Assembly: GCF_011386835.1 (NCBI RefSeq)
Contig: NC_088800.1
Location: 22,248,572-22,312,571, forward strand
Direction of reading: 5' to 3'
Source of the DNA: Chrysemys picta bellii
Lineage: Eukaryota; Chordata; Testudines; Emydidae
DNA length: 64,000 bases
Positions 43,949 through 56,209 of the stretch are shown here, one piece after another; within the stretch, counting starts at the first letter, position 1, and the number at the start of each line of letters is the position of its first letter. Made by a program: the position numbers and the translations under genes. Below the pieces are notes generated by a model, which worked only from the letters and a program-made list of their open reading frames with translations, did not search any database and was not told the origin of the DNA.

Positions 43949-44749
43949 GTCAAAGACAGGTCTTTTTATTTAGTGCCAAAGCATCAGAGATCCTGCATAA
44001 GGGGCCTGATCCTGAAATCACCCATTACTTAAGGGATTAGGGTTCAACCCCGTGCTCTGGAGTGATCAAGCAAAGCACTTAAGCACATACTTATCATAAG
44101 CTTAAAGTTCAGTCCTAACGATTTCACTGGGACTAGCCACATATTTAAACATGTACTTTGCAGGACTGGGGCCAGAGTGCTCAGCACCGTGCAGAATCAA
44201 ACACTTAATCCTTGAGTTTAATGAGACCACATGGGCAAGGAAGGGCTGCAGTACTTGACTCAATGTGCACGTGGAGAAAAAAAAAATCAGCTCTGCCCTC
44301 AGTCTATTTCTTGAAACCTGTATCTGCACCGTTAAAGTAAATGGGAGCTTTGGCATGGACTTCAATGAGCACAGGATCAAGCCCATAGTAAATCCTTTCA
44401 AAATTCAGGTTCCTTAACTCTATGCCTTTAAGCACCCAAGAGCGGCTAATTGCAATCAGGGACTCATTACGCATACTCCAACCAACTTTCTAAACTGCTT
44501 ACCACTTATCAGATTTCTTATTAAAACCTACTGCTTACAAGATAAGTGGGACAGATATATTGAAATTATCTTATTTCCTGTCTAACTGGATGGAAGAATG
44601 TATTCCAATCTTGAAAGATTTGTTCCTCAAATCAGTCTCATCTCTCTATTTGGCCAAATTCTGCTCTCATTTACACTGGTGCCACTCCACTGAAGTCAAT
44701 GGGATGCCACTAATGTAATTAAAAGCCAGGTTTGCTTCACTCTCCCTGC
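43949..44749. other. No gene seen; unique sequence
   Basis: No supportable feature. A TGAAGTCAATGGG word occurs at 44691-44703. Confidence 0.4.
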
Positions 44750-44757
44750 CTCTAGTC

Positions 44758-45069
44758 CAGGGGTCGGCAACCTTTCAGAAGTGGTGGGCCGAGTCGTCAT
44801 TTATTCACGCTAATTTAAGGTTTGGCGTGCCGGTCATACATTTTAACGTTTTTAGAAGGTCTCTTTCTATAAGTCTATCATATATAACTAAATTATTGTT
44901 GTATGTAAAGTAAATAAGGTTTTCAAAATGTTTAAGAAGCTTCATTTAAAATTAAATTAAAATGCAGAGGCCCCCCGGACCGGTGGCCAGGAGCCGGGCA
45001 GTGTGAGTGCCACTGAAAATCAACTTGCATGCCGCCTTCAGCACATGTGCTGTAGGTTGCCTACCCCTG
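44758..45069. mobile_element. hAT MITE, CAGGGGTCGGCAAC ends
   Basis: A 312-bp element with ends CAGGGGTCGGCAACCTTTC and GGTTGCCTACCCCTG, and a perfect 8-bp duplication CTCTAGTC (44750-44757 and 45070-45077). The interior is AT-rich with a short CCCCCCGG segment. It has the same ends as the foldback at 11268, but a different interior that is not palindromic. Non-coding. Confidence 0.9.
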
Positions 45070-45077
45070 CTCTAGTC

Positions 45078-47904
45078 TAGAAGAACAAGCTGACAAGTTA
45101 AAATTTCATAGCTTTCATGGAGATTTCAAGTGATTTAATTTATTGTTTTTGTATCTATTTGTGTTCTCTCTCATGGTTTTCTCCTTCTCCACTGCTATGA
45201 TGACACAATCATCCTGTGTTGTAATTCTTTACAAAGATCAAACCAAAGATTATATATAAACAGACTGACATCTAGAAATGTCTCTCTCTGGAAATAAACT
45301 GCTATGACTCACAAAGTTTTTGAGAAATAAAACTTCTATTTTCTTTAGATTGTGGGACAGATTGTCAACTGGTACAGATCAGCAAACAATTTATCGCTGC
45401 TGAGGATCTGGCCTGAAGACTCTCCAAAATGGAAACTATCCCCTAAAACAGTGCATAGATTCAGCTTTGGGAAAGTTAAATCATCATGCAGCAAGTTCGG
45501 CAGACAGCTAACTGCTAGTGAAAACAGATATCAGAGGCATAATTCAGTGATGGCCAAAAATGCTGTTTCATTTTTTTTCTTGAGAAACCAACAAACTAGA
45601 GAGAGAGAGAGAGAGAGAGGTGTGTGGGGGAGGGGGAAACTCAGTTCTAAAGTACTTACTTACTGAGACAAAGTTCATACCGATATTCTAATTAGGGATT
45701 GCAAGATTTGGTCTAGTAAAGTTCACATAATTAGGGGATATCTTTCCATTTAGTAATGAGAATTAGCTACATAAAAATAATAATCCTATATGTGCCTCTC
45801 CCCTGACATACAGCTGTGTTTAACAAATGTTGTCTACTCCAGTAAGTGGTACACACCTTGGCTAACCATAAGGAATTCCACCCTCATGACTTCCCCAACT
45901 GACCAGATGTGCTTGAAATATGTCTGGATCCTCATGTCTGCCCTTTTTTAAGACCTAATTAAGTTTGATCTCAATGCAATGACCTTAGAACGGGACTATT
46001 CAGGTATTCTTTAGACCTATCTTTTTCTTGCACATTTCCAAAGATAAAGGCACTCAAACAGATGTTTCCAACTCATCCTTTGCTGGACAAATGAAAACTA
46101 GATAATCCAAGAGTTAATGCCCAGCAAATAAAACTTCCTAATCGTTATGGTTTTTGAGGCTAAAGTTCAGAAATGTACAACTTTTATAACCTGGAAACTT
46201 GCAGCGACCACTACAACACTTATAAATATGTTAATTTAACTGTAGCATCTCTGACTGAATATAAGGAATTATCACATTGAGAGTGAGTAGACCAGAGAAC
46301 ACTGAAGTCCCCAAAATGATTATAGCTAGGAGAAGGTAGTCTAATTAATGCAGCAGCTTTAAAAGAATGTTGTGTTCATTTGGTAATTTAATTTTATGAA
46401 AAATGGAGGCGCTGATGCATAGGACTTAATTGAAGAGACAGCTCTTCCATCCCTTACCTGCTTTGTGAAAAAAATCAATAATTAATGTTTGACATTCACA
46501 AATGGAAGCCGTATTTTTTTTTTTTGAGTCTGAGACAGAAAGTTCCTATAAAATTTGATGCAGGAACAGGCGGTGTCATTTTCCCATGCTTTAAAAAAGA
46601 GCTTTAAGTTGTGTTCCTGAAAAACCTGCTTAAAAGGTATTTCTTAACTAACTGAACAGGACGGAACACTTACCTGTGGAGTTCTCCTGCATACTGAGAA
46701 CCACAGAAATGCTGGTCTTTCTTCTTAGTGTGGCATATCATTGGATTAAGTGTGGATTAAGTTATTAGAATTATGTTTTGTTGGGTTACTGCTTGTTAAT
46801 AATGCTTATTCCAGTCTGTCTTTTGAAGTATGTCACCCCTTCTCTCTCTTGGTAGACCTGAAGAAAATAATCCTGGGACTCAGATACATCCTTAGCAGTC
46901 CTGCTCAGTAGCACTACCCTTCAAGCTCTCTCCTTTGGACAGCAGAACTGTTACTCAGTCTGCAGAAAACTGGCAATGCAGAAATTCTGTTCTTCTATGA
47001 CTCATAACAGGATTTCTCACTCACCCCCCCATTGCTATATTTCCAAACAATCTAACATTTTGGGCAACCGATTTATCACATTCTTTATTTGCTCTTTGAA
47101 ACCCATCATCACGTTATCTATAAGAGGTAAAGACCCAAGAAACCAGGACCAAAAGTTTCAAAAGACACTAGTGATTTTAGGTGCCTCAATTTGTGGGCGC
47201 TCAACTTCAGATAACTCAAAGAGGCCTGATAGAAAGTGCTCATCACTCACCCTCTAAAAATCATCCCCTTTAAAATTATCTCCAGCTGGGCACCAAAAAT
47301 AACAAGTCACTTCTGAAAATATAGGTCTCAATATCCATGGAGCAGATCTTGGCCTAGAGTCTCATTTCAATTACACAGTAGATGGCAAAACTCCCATTGA
47401 CTTTGATAGACCCTGAATTCAGCCACTGAAAATCAATATAGAATTACAGCCTGATTTTGAAAAGTCCCTCAATCAGGTCTCCAGCTTTGCAGACAGTTAG
47501 GTAATTAATTGTTAGCATTTGGACCCAAAATTATTTGTGGATGCAAAATTGTGCCTGCAAAAATAGTAGCCATTTTTCAAGATAAGGTCATTAGCCCATA
47601 AGTGGTTCATACGTAAAGATGCTAGTCTAAATACAAATGGGTAAGTAGAAGAAAGATTTCCTACATCTAAAAGGCATCCTCACCTCTGAGTGGCCATCTG
47701 CCTGAGTGTCTCTGTTGAATAACACAAATAAGATTAAAAAAAAAAAAAGGTTATGACAAATGTCAAAAATTTTACCCTACAAGGAGAGAGGCCTGGGTGT
47801 GACATCTTGTGGTTTTCTAAATGTTCATAAACCTGATTCTCCTCTTATAACACTGGTATTATTCCAATTACTTAAACTGAGTTATTCCTGAATTGTATTT
47901 GTGT
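45078..47904. other. No gene seen; unique AT-rich sequence with a GA microsatellite
   Basis: No exon, RNA gene or bounded element. Contains T11-12 runs (46515) and A12 (47737). The stretch 46480-46640 has no repeat signature. Confidence 0.4.
45598..45620. repeat. (GA)n microsatellite
   Basis: An uninterrupted run of about 11 GA units followed by GTGTGTGGGGGAGGGGG. Simple repeat, likely length-polymorphic. Confidence 0.9.
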
Positions 47905-48352
47905 ACTGTGTCCAGGAGCTGCTTGGAATAAGCGCTGCTCGGAGGGTGCACCCCTGACCCTCTCCCCATGCCCCAACCCTCTGCCCCAGCCCTGATCCCC
48001 CTCCTGCTCTCAAAACCCCTCGATCCCAGCACGGAGTACCTTCCCGCACTTCAAACCTCTCATCTCCAGCCCCACCTGAGAGCCTGCACCCCCAGCCAGA
48101 ACCTGCACCCCTTCCTGCACACCTGCCCCAGCTCTGATTCCCCTCCCGCCCTCCGAACTCCTCAGTCCCAGCCCAGAGCACCCTCCTACACCCCAAACTC
48201 CTCATCCCTAACCCCGCCCCAGAGCTTGCATCCCCAACCAGAGCCCTCACCCCCTCCTGTACCCCAATCCCAATTTTGTGAGCATTCATGGCCCGCCATA
48301 CAATTTCTATTTCCCAATGTGGCCCTCAGGCCAAAAAGTTTGCCCACCCCTG
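47905..48352. mobile_element. 5'-truncated hAT MITE, GGTGGGCAAAC family
   Basis: Keeps the right part of the family at 10513-11147: GGAGCTGCTTGGAATAAGCG, long C-rich stretches, ATTCATGGCCCGCCATACAA and the terminus AAAAAGTTTGCCCACCCCTG at 48333-48352. The left terminus is absent, so no target duplication can be read. The 142- and 135-aa frames come from its C-rich composition. Confidence 0.8.
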
Positions 48353-50084
48353 TACTAGATGTAACATACGTTCCCAAAATTTTGTGGCTTGGATAAGTGG
48401 GACTTGAATCCAAGTCAACCATGATTTTCTCCCATCTCTATTTGAAACAGACTGGCCAAATCTGGAATCATTTATCCAGAACCTTTATCCATCCAAATTT
48501 TGGAGTGTTCATATAATTTCATGGACATATAATGGTTTAATGAGTGAGATAATGGCTCAGTGACAGGTCACAGTTACAATTTTCTGGAATTGCTACTGGG
48601 GTCTTGTTGCATGCTTTTATGTGTTGTATTTATGCACTTAACAGTTGTGCTTCAGAGATGAAAGGTGAGCTCAGTTCATTGGCAATTATATGAAGAACAC
48701 GGATCAGCAAATGAGGCTCCACTCCAGGATAAAAATGAACAAATGGAGTCACATCAGTTTCTATTTTTATTGTGTTCTGATATTTCTCTTTGTTTAATAA
48801 TGAGGGGGAGGAGAAATAAGCATCCAAGCAGGCGCCCCCATTTGCAGTTCAATGTTTCCTTTGCTGTGCATTAGAAAACAGGATGACTGTTAATTTCTTC
48901 CAATCTTATTTAAACTTTGCCACAGGACATCTGTTCTTGTGCTCATGAAGCTGTGTTATATTATTAACACTTTGTATGCAGTCGCTATAGGAACATAGAC
49001 AATCATTTTGAGAGAATATTCCCAATCTAATTAAAGTGCTGTCTGTTGTGCTTTTTAAAATTTAAAACACCAACACAGCTCTCTCCTTTCATTATGGTGA
49101 CAGGTGAATTGCTATATCTAAAATGAGTACAGTGAGAAGAAACCAGTTTTAGTACAATATGGATTACAGTGACAAACTAGGTACTGTATGGTTTGTGTCA
49201 GAGATGGGACAAAACTGGAGTTGTTTCTGCAGTCACCTGCCCCCCAAATTTGGAGGATAAATGGTACCTGGATTCAATTTATTCCTGGGTTTAGTTTATA
49301 AAACTAAAACCTGACTACAGAGGTTTTATTATATCCAAATCAGCCCTATATGTTGCCCATCTTTTTATGAAATAGAGGTTGGCCAAAACTGGAACCACTT
49401 ATCCAGACTCCTTTTTCCACTCAAATGTTGGTGAGTTTATATAACCGAGATCGAAATCAGCTTTGGTTTGTAGTTTGCAAAACCCACAAGAGATCTGACA
49501 TGGTTATGCAGAACCAAAAATACCTTCTCGTTTCATCCATTGCTAGTTTGTATCTGTCACACACCATTAAGTCTACGTAATCCTATATATTGACTATATT
49601 ATGCGATTTACAATGTGCTCTTTTCTACTGTAGTCATACTTTACACATTTTCCACTTTATATACTTTTCTAGTTTTTTCAAAATGTTTTAAACCCATTTT
49701 TCTGTCAATACAGTGGACTCACATCACTTCATCAGTGATATAACTCCACTGATGTCAATGGAGTTATACTAAGGATGAATTTTATTGGTCTGTTATATTT
49801 TATATATGGTAGATTCCTCTTTTTTCTATTTAAAGGGATTGTGAGCTGATAAAGCATCAGATTTAAATCCTATATTATTCATACCGAGCCACATTTTCAA
49901 AGAGCCTTATCCCCATACTCCATCTTTCTGCATGTGAATTTGCAGTTCCATTTATGCATACAGAAGATAGACTTTACCTATGGAAAAAACAACTTGTCCA
50001 GAATTGCAAAGCATATTTTGAATATTAGCCCTGATATATGTTTTGTTTCATAATTTGAACAAATGTACTGAAAACAAGATCTCT
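48353..50084. other. No gene seen; unique sequence, possible conserved non-coding stretch
   Basis: No exon or bounded element. The part 48600-49100 is free of repeat signatures and has a composition typical of developmental enhancers (see findings). Confidence 0.4.
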
Positions 50085-50480
50085 CTGTTTGCAGATTATA
50101 CTAAAACTGAAGGCAGAGCAAATAATTAGGAATAATACAACCAGATTCCAAAAGACTTGGATCATTTAGATGACTGGGCCATGAGATTGCAAATGCAATT
50201 TGTTGAAGACAAATGTAAAACAATTTGACTAGGAGCCAGGAACCAAGATTTGTGCTAAATGAAACAGACATCCAAAACACTGATCAGGAAAAATATGGGA
50301 TTTATTGTAGAAACGTCATTGAAGCCATAAAGTCAGTGCACAGCAGCAGAAAAAAAGCCAAGGCACTAGATCTATTTTTGCTCAGATGCCATATTTCCAT
50401 GTCTACAGTATTGATTTGCACATGCAAATTACTCATGAAAAGTAGGCCTGAAAAAACATGTGTGCAAAGATATGCATGGA
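50085..50480 (+). repeat. Old CR1/L3-like LINE relic
   Basis: In an approximate frame, the translation carries the order of the CR1/L3 RT thumb: a degraded FADxTK box near 50095, then LDHLDDWAMRLQMQF at about 50159-50203, then EDKCKTI and LGARNQ. Stops are frequent, so the copy is old. Limits are approximate. Confidence 0.5.
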
Positions 50481-51826
50481 CCTGGCACTTCACATTTATG
50501 AAAATAAGGGCCAAGATTATATCAACTGTAGGAGAAAATACAAAATGAAGACAGTACCATTATATTAAAAAGCAACTCATTAAAATTCATTCTGTAAACT
50601 GAGTGCCAAACTGGCCATCATTCCACAGACAGGAGTCAAATCTTATTCTGTGTTTTGCATAGCACCAACCATGCTGTCAATGCTCCACAAAAAAACAGTA
50701 AAAGAAGATTATTGCCTTCCCTATGATACAAAATGTGGCAGCAAAGAAGATAGCAGGTCTGAAGAATCTGAGTCATCAGGGAAGTTAAAGAAAGTTGGGA
50801 TTGTTCTTGTTGTATTAAAGGAAATTCTGAGCTCCCTTAAGAGACCTTTGTAATAATATGAAAGAGAATGGTAAAATTCATAGAAATAAACTGTCCACGC
50901 ACTGATGAAAGACTCAAAAAACGGCATATACACTAAAAATAAGGAAACGGAGCAAATAGGGAAGCCAGAAAAAATCTTTTGATGGAATAGTGAATGGACT
51001 AAGTTAAGAAGGAAAGCATTTGATGTAACTGAAGCAAAGAGCAGAAGGATGTTCTAGAGACTAGATTTTCTGGGGCAGGAGGATTCTGATGGGATTCAGC
51101 TAGATAAAATAAAAGTCAAAAGTACTTTGCTAGACTGTTCTGGATCTTATGTGTGTATAGTGTACTGGTACGTTGGTCAGGAGGGGGATCCAGGGTCAGA
51201 GTGAAGAATCTCATCTCAACCCATGGCAATTGAGTGAGTGGGTGAGGACACAGCTAATCTACCCAGATGTAAGTGTGTATGAGAGTCTGGTCCTCCTATC
51301 TATTCAGGACTGAAATAACTTGAAGCCCACATGCTGGGAGAAAGAAGAGGATCTGTGGAGAACTGTTCAATACATACGCATAAGCTTCTCACTCTCCCAT
51401 ACCCCTGAGCTACTCTGGGCCTTGTATGCAGTGAATGGGTGCAGATCCCCTCTTATGCACCCATCCTTACCATTCTCTGGGCTTGTCAATCCAGTATGGT
51501 GAGGACATAGGCAAGGTAAGGAGCTATATCAGGTCTGTAACATGGGCTATTTGGCTATGTCTTGCAGTACATCCTACATATTTTTCTAGTAATGCTTAGT
51601 TGACATAAATACCCTTCACTGTGTTTTTTTAGATTCTACTCCATTCAGTCTGAATTAATGGCTGCTTTACTACTATTTAAACTCAGTTTAGATTTTCAGG
51701 GAGGGCTTTGTTATACTCATCTATAGATAAGGATCTTTATTTTACTGAAGGCAGCTATATAGTGAAGGCTTCTAGAAATTAGGAGATGGACCTTGATTTT
51801 CTTAATGGCTGCTCCACACTATGGGC
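50481..51826. other. No gene seen; unique sequence
   Basis: Short frames only, none with a recognisable domain. Confidence 0.4.
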
Positions 51827-52111
51827 TCCTAGAGCAGTGGTTCTCAAACTTTTTTTTCTGCAGACCACTTGAAAATTGCTGAGGGTCTCTGCGGACCACT
51901 TAATGATCTTTTCAAAAGTTGTTTCTACCATTAGCTAACTATTGTAAAGCGCTTTGGATGAAAGCGCTATATAAAAAAAACAACTTAATAATAATTAACT
52001 TTTTTGTTCTACAAATAAAAGCACTAGAGGGGTAGCCGTGTTAGTCTGGATCTGTAAAAGCAGCAAAGAGTCCTGTGGCACCTTATAGACTAACAGACGT
52101 ATTGGAGCATG

Positions 52112-52142
52112 AGCTTTTGTGGGTGAATACCCACTTCGTCGG
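52112..52142 (-). ncRNA. Hammerhead-like hairpin in the PLE 3' tail
   Basis: On the minus strand: CCGACGA, one A, a 6-bp stem GTGGGT/ACCCAC with loop ATTC (52119-52134), then AAAA and GC. PLEs of many animals are known to encode hammerhead ribozymes, whose core is CUGANGA, stem II, GAAA. This copy has one change in each box, and one extra A before stem II, so it is probably inactive or only hammerhead-like. Confidence 0.45.
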
Positions 52143-52211
52143 ATGCATGTAGTGGAAATTTCCAGAGGCAGGTAAGCAAAAGAGAGTCAGGCTAGAGATA
52201 ACGAGGTTAGT

Positions 52212-54663
52212 TCAATCGGGGGGATGAGGCCCTCTTCTAGCAGTTGAGGTGTGAACACCAAGGGAGGAGAAACTGCTTTTGTAGTTGGCTAGCCATTCAC
52301 AGTCTTTGTTTAATCCTGAGCTGATGGTGTCAAATTTGCAGATGAACTGAAGCTCAGCAGTTTCTCTTTGAAGTCTGGTCCTGAAGTTTTTTTGCTGCAG
52401 AATGGCTACCTTTAAATCTGCTATTGTGTGTCCAGGGAGATTGAAGTGTTCTCCTACAGGTTTTTGTATATTGCCATTCCTAATATCTGATTTGTGTCCA
52501 TTTATCCTTTTACATAGGGACTGTCCAGTTTGGCCGATGTACATAGCAGAGGGGCATTGTTGGCATATGATGGCGTATATTACATTGGTGGACGTGCAGG
52601 TGAATGAACCGGTGATGGTGTGGCTGATCTGGTTAGGTCCTGTGATGGTGTTGCTGGTGTAGATATGTGGGCAGAGTTGGCATCGAGGTTTGTTGCATGG
52701 ATTGGTTCCCGAGTTAGAGTTACTATGGTGCAGTGTGTGGTTACTGATGAGAATATGCTTCAGGTTGGCGGGTTGTCTGTGCGCAAGGACTGGCCTGCCA
52801 CCCAAGGCCTGTGAAAGTGAGGGATCGTTGTCCAAGATGGGTTGTAGATCACTGATGAGGTGTTGGAGAGGTTTTAGCTGGGGACTATATGTGATGGCCA
52901 GTGGAGTTCTGTTGGTTTCTTTCTTGGGCTTGTCTTGCAGTAGGAAGCTTCTGGGTACATGTCTGGCTCTGTTGATCTGTTTCCTTATTTCCTCATGCAG
53001 GTATCGTAGTTTTGAGAATGCGTGGTGAAGATTTTGTAGGTGTTGGTCTCTGTCTGAGGGGTTGGAGCAGATGCGGTTGTATCTCAGTGCTTGGCTGTAG
53101 ACAATGGATCGTGTGGTGTGTCCGGGATGGAAGCTGGAGGCATGAAGGTAGGCATAGCTGTCAGTGGGTTTTCGGTATAGGATGGTGTTAATGTGACCGT
53201 CACTTATTTACACCGTGGTGTCTAGGAAGTGGACCTCCCGTGTAGATTGGTCCAGGCTGAGGTTGATGGTGGGGTGGAAGCTGTTGAAATCGTGGTGGAA
53301 TTTTTCCAGAGTCTCCTTCCCATGGGTCCAGATGATGATGTCATCAATGTAGAGTAGGTAGAGAAGGGGCATGAATGGACGAGAGCTGAGGAAGTGTTGT
53401 TCCAGGTTAGCCATAAAAATGTTGGCATATTGTGGGGCCATGCGGGTGCCCATAGCGGTGCCACTGGTCTGGAGGTATATATTGTCATCAAATTTGAAAT
53501 AGTTGTGTGTGAGGATAAAGTCACATAGCTCAGCAACCAGTTGTGCTGTGGCATCATCAGGGATACTGTTCCTGATAGCTTGTATTCCATCTGTGTGTGG
53601 GATGTTTGTGTAGAGAGCCTCTACATCCATGGTGGCTAGGATGGTGTTTTCTGGAAGGTTACCAATGCATTGTAATTTTCTCAGGAAATCAGTGGTGTTA
53701 TGGAGATAGCTGGGCGTGCTGGTGGCGTAGGGTCTGAGCAGAGAGTCCACATATCCAAACAGTCCTTCAGTGAGAATGCCAATGCCCGAAATGATGGGGC
53801 ATCCAGGATTTCCAGGTTTGTGGATCTTGGATAGTAGATAGAATAACCCTGGTCGGGACTCTGAGGGTATGTTGATTTGTTCCTGTGTTAGTGTAGGGAG
53901 TGTCCTGAGTAGATGGTGCAGTTTCTTAGTGTATTCCTCAGTGGGAACTGAGAGAAGTGGCCTGTAGAATTTGGTATTGGAGAGTTGTCTGGCAGCCTCC
54001 TTTTGGTAGTCAGACCTGTTCATGATGACAACAGCACCTCCTTTATCAGCCTCTTTGATTATAATGTCAGGGTGGTTTCTGAGGCTGTGGATGGCATTGC
54101 TTTCTGCACAACTGAGGTTATGAGGCAAGCGATGTTGTTTTTCCACAATTTCTGCCTGTGCACGTCAGTGGAAGTATTCTATGTATAGGTCCAGACTGTC
54201 ATTTCGACCCTCAGGAGGAGTCCATGTGGAGTTCTTCTTCTTGTGCTGTTGGTGGGGGGGTATCTGTGTATCAGTGCGCTGTTCAGTGTTATCTTGAAAG
54301 TATTCTTTGAGTCGGAGACGGCGAAAGTAGGCTTCCAGATCGCCGCAGAACTGTATCATGTTTGTGGGGGTGGCAGGGCAGAAAGAGAGTCCCCGATATA
54401 GGACAGACTCTTCTGCCGGGCTGAGTGTGTAGTTGGATAGGTTGATGATATTGCTGGGTGGGTTAGGGGTACCACTGTTGTGGCCCCATGTGGCAGGTAG
54501 GATTTTAGACACCTTACAGTCCTTTTTCCTTTGTAGAGAGGTGAAGTGTGTAATGTAGATCTCCTGTCTTATTTTAGTGAAGTCCGTTTGTATGGAAGTC
54601 TGGTTATTAATGAGAGTCTCCAGGCTGGAGATCTCTTTTTTGATGTTTTCCTGTTTGCTGTAT
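52212..54663 (-). pseudogene. PLE polyprotein: RT plus GIY-YIG endonuclease, two nonsense codons
   Basis: About 817 codons in one frame with no frameshift, interrupted only by TGA at 54165-54167 and TAA at 53208-53210. The RT (54146-53208) shows DKGGAVVIMNRSDY (34-47 of that piece), motif A TMDVEALYTNIP with Asp 174, motif B GTAMGTRMAPQYANIF (229-244) and the catalytic YIDD (266-269). The linker and C-terminal part (52835-52212) show a Cys-rich CNKPRCQLC, then the GIY-YIG nuclease: VIYAIICQQC, MYIGQTGQ, catalytic Arg in LCKRINGH and Glu in VGEHFNLPGH. The enzyme pair nicks target DNA and copies the element RNA. The TGA is preceded by CAC and followed by CGT, so it fits a CpG-type C-to-T change. 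All catalytic residues survive. Confidence 0.92.
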
Positions 54664-54721
54664 AAATAAAAGCACATAACTTATATTTTAATATCTGTAG
54701 TCTTACCTTTCTAATGTGATG

Positions 54722-54945
54722 GATGTGCCCTCTCTCCCCCGCCATGGCAGCCCCTGAGCTGGGACTGAGAAGGAGTGAGGTCTCTCCCTCTCTCCCCTGC
54801 CGCTGTAGCCCCTGAGCTGGGGCTGGGAAGGAGGAGGATCTCTCCCTCTCTCCCCCAACGCGGCAGCCCCCAAGCTCGGCTGGGAAGGGGGGCCATCTCT
54901 CCCCAGCAGCCACAGCCCTGGAGCTGGGGAAAGTCGCCTCTTTCT
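54722..54945. repeat. Minisatellite of about 58 bp, four units
   Basis: Four units each with TCTCTCCC(TCTCTCCC), a GCNGCAGCCCC-like block and GAGCTGGGGCTGGGAAGG. It forms the GC-rich right arm of the hAT MITE. The open frames across it (54569-55015 and others) are repeat artefacts. Confidence 0.8.
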
Positions 54946-55258
54946 CTGGCTGCCGCAGCCCTGCATATCCCAAATTCCCCCCACCCACTCTTCTCACCCC
55001 ACTGCCACCTCCCACCTACCCCCTATTCCCCCCAAGGCCACCACCTCACTTTACATGTGCGTCTTCTCCAGGGTCCAGGCACCTAATTAGTGGAGCCATG
55101 CTTGCACGGCTCCACTAATTAGGTGGGTGGCCCTTCATTCTCTCGTGTGTGGCCGCCCAGGCACGCACCTTAGAGGGAACTATCCGCGGACCAGCTGAAT
55201 GGAGCTCACGGACCACTGGTGATCCGCAGACCACAGTTTGAGAACCTCTGTCCTAGAT

Positions 55259-56209
55259 TTAAAAGGCCCACTAGATCATGGAGCCCATTTGTGACACTAA
55301 TTATAAAACCTTGCAAGGTTTTTGGGGTGAAAAAAATACAACAGAGCCTCTTGCACACCAAAAACTGACCAAACCTTACTACTTTGTGCTCAGATCCATC
55401 TCCCTTACAGGATAAAGGCACAGTACAAAGAGTTAACATTTCCTCCACAATGTCTACAGCTAGACCAGAAACAAACAAATCAGCCATGCCTTTAATCTTG
55501 CTGGCCTGCTAACAATCCAGCTGTGTTACCACCACAGACACAATGGACCAGGAGTGATATCTCCATCACAATAAACTGCTAAAATAGAGACAATTTCATT
55601 GTAAACTAAAATGAACACTTTGTCAGATGCTAATATAATACACAACTGCTGCAAATAGAGTCCCACAAATAATGATAAATATTCATTGGGTCTTCATTAT
55701 AAAGCTATGAAAAACAGGACTCAAATTGAGATAGTATTGTTGGCATGGCTTTATTTCAGGCTGTGATGGCTTCTTTCTAGGGGGCTAGCATCAGATGTTG
55801 AGTCCTCTCTTATTCCATTAATGTTAGTAGAAACTGTAGTTGCTCAGCACCTATCAGGAGATACTCAGCTCCTCACAGGATTGGTCTCTTAAAGAGAGGC
55901 ACATGTGGAGAGAGGGGCCGGGAGGCAGTTGGTTGCCAGGAAGAAGACATACTGGGTGGCTGGCTGAAAAAAGAAGAGATCATGGGAGCTAGAGCAGCCA
56001 GGAAAGTGGGGAAGAGAAAGGGAAGTTTTGGGGGAGTCAGGTAGACCTTGTTTCTGATGCTGCTGCCACTGAGGTAGAGGGGGGAGAGTTGGCAATTCTG
56101 ATCACTTGAGAGGAAGGCAGCATTTGGCCCTCTCCTTTCTGCTGCTGTCACTGCTCCAAGTTATCAGTTTCTACAAACTTCAAGATTCTATATGGCTTTG
56201 ACAACAACG
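55259..56209. other. No gene seen; unique sequence
   Basis: No supportable feature between the hAT MITE and the PLE fragment. Confidence 0.4.

Larger units (their letters stand above)
52025..54663 (-). mobile_element. Penelope-like retroelement, nearly full length
   Basis: A PLE read right to left, bounded by the 12-bp direct repeat AAATAAAAGCAC (52013-52024 and 54664-54675). One long frame covers N-terminal region, reverse transcriptase, linker and GIY-YIG endonuclease (54663-52212). The 3' tail of about 187 bp ends in TAACACGGCTACCCCTCTA. The 5' end lies inside the coding region (no start codon of its own), so the copy is slightly 5'-truncated. The tail matches the PLE fragments at 15211 and, less closely, 10243 and 56210. 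The tail contains a hammerhead-like hairpin (52112-52142). Confidence 0.95.
51835..55250. mobile_element. hAT MITE, CAGTGGTTCTCAAAC ends, split by a PLE
   Basis: Ends are CAGTGGTTCTCAAACTTTT and ACAGTTTGAGAACCTCTG in inverted orientation. The flanking 8-mers TCCTAGAG (51827-51834) and TCCTAGAT (55251-55258) form a duplication with one difference. The left arm (51835-52024) includes TGCAGACCACTTGAAAATTG; the right arm (54664-55250) includes the counterpart GATCCGCAGACCACAG and a minisatellite at 54722-54945. A PLE (52025-54663) is inserted between them with its own 12-bp duplication. Without it the MITE is about 765 bp. Non-coding. Confidence 0.9.

Noticed and set aside
47882..48422. 142-aa + and 135-aa - frames
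   Set aside because: C-rich truncated MITE; the translations resemble those of its relatives only because the DNA repeats.
54569..55086. Frames of 61-148 aa over the GC-rich arm
   Set aside because: Minisatellite read-through in the hAT MITE.
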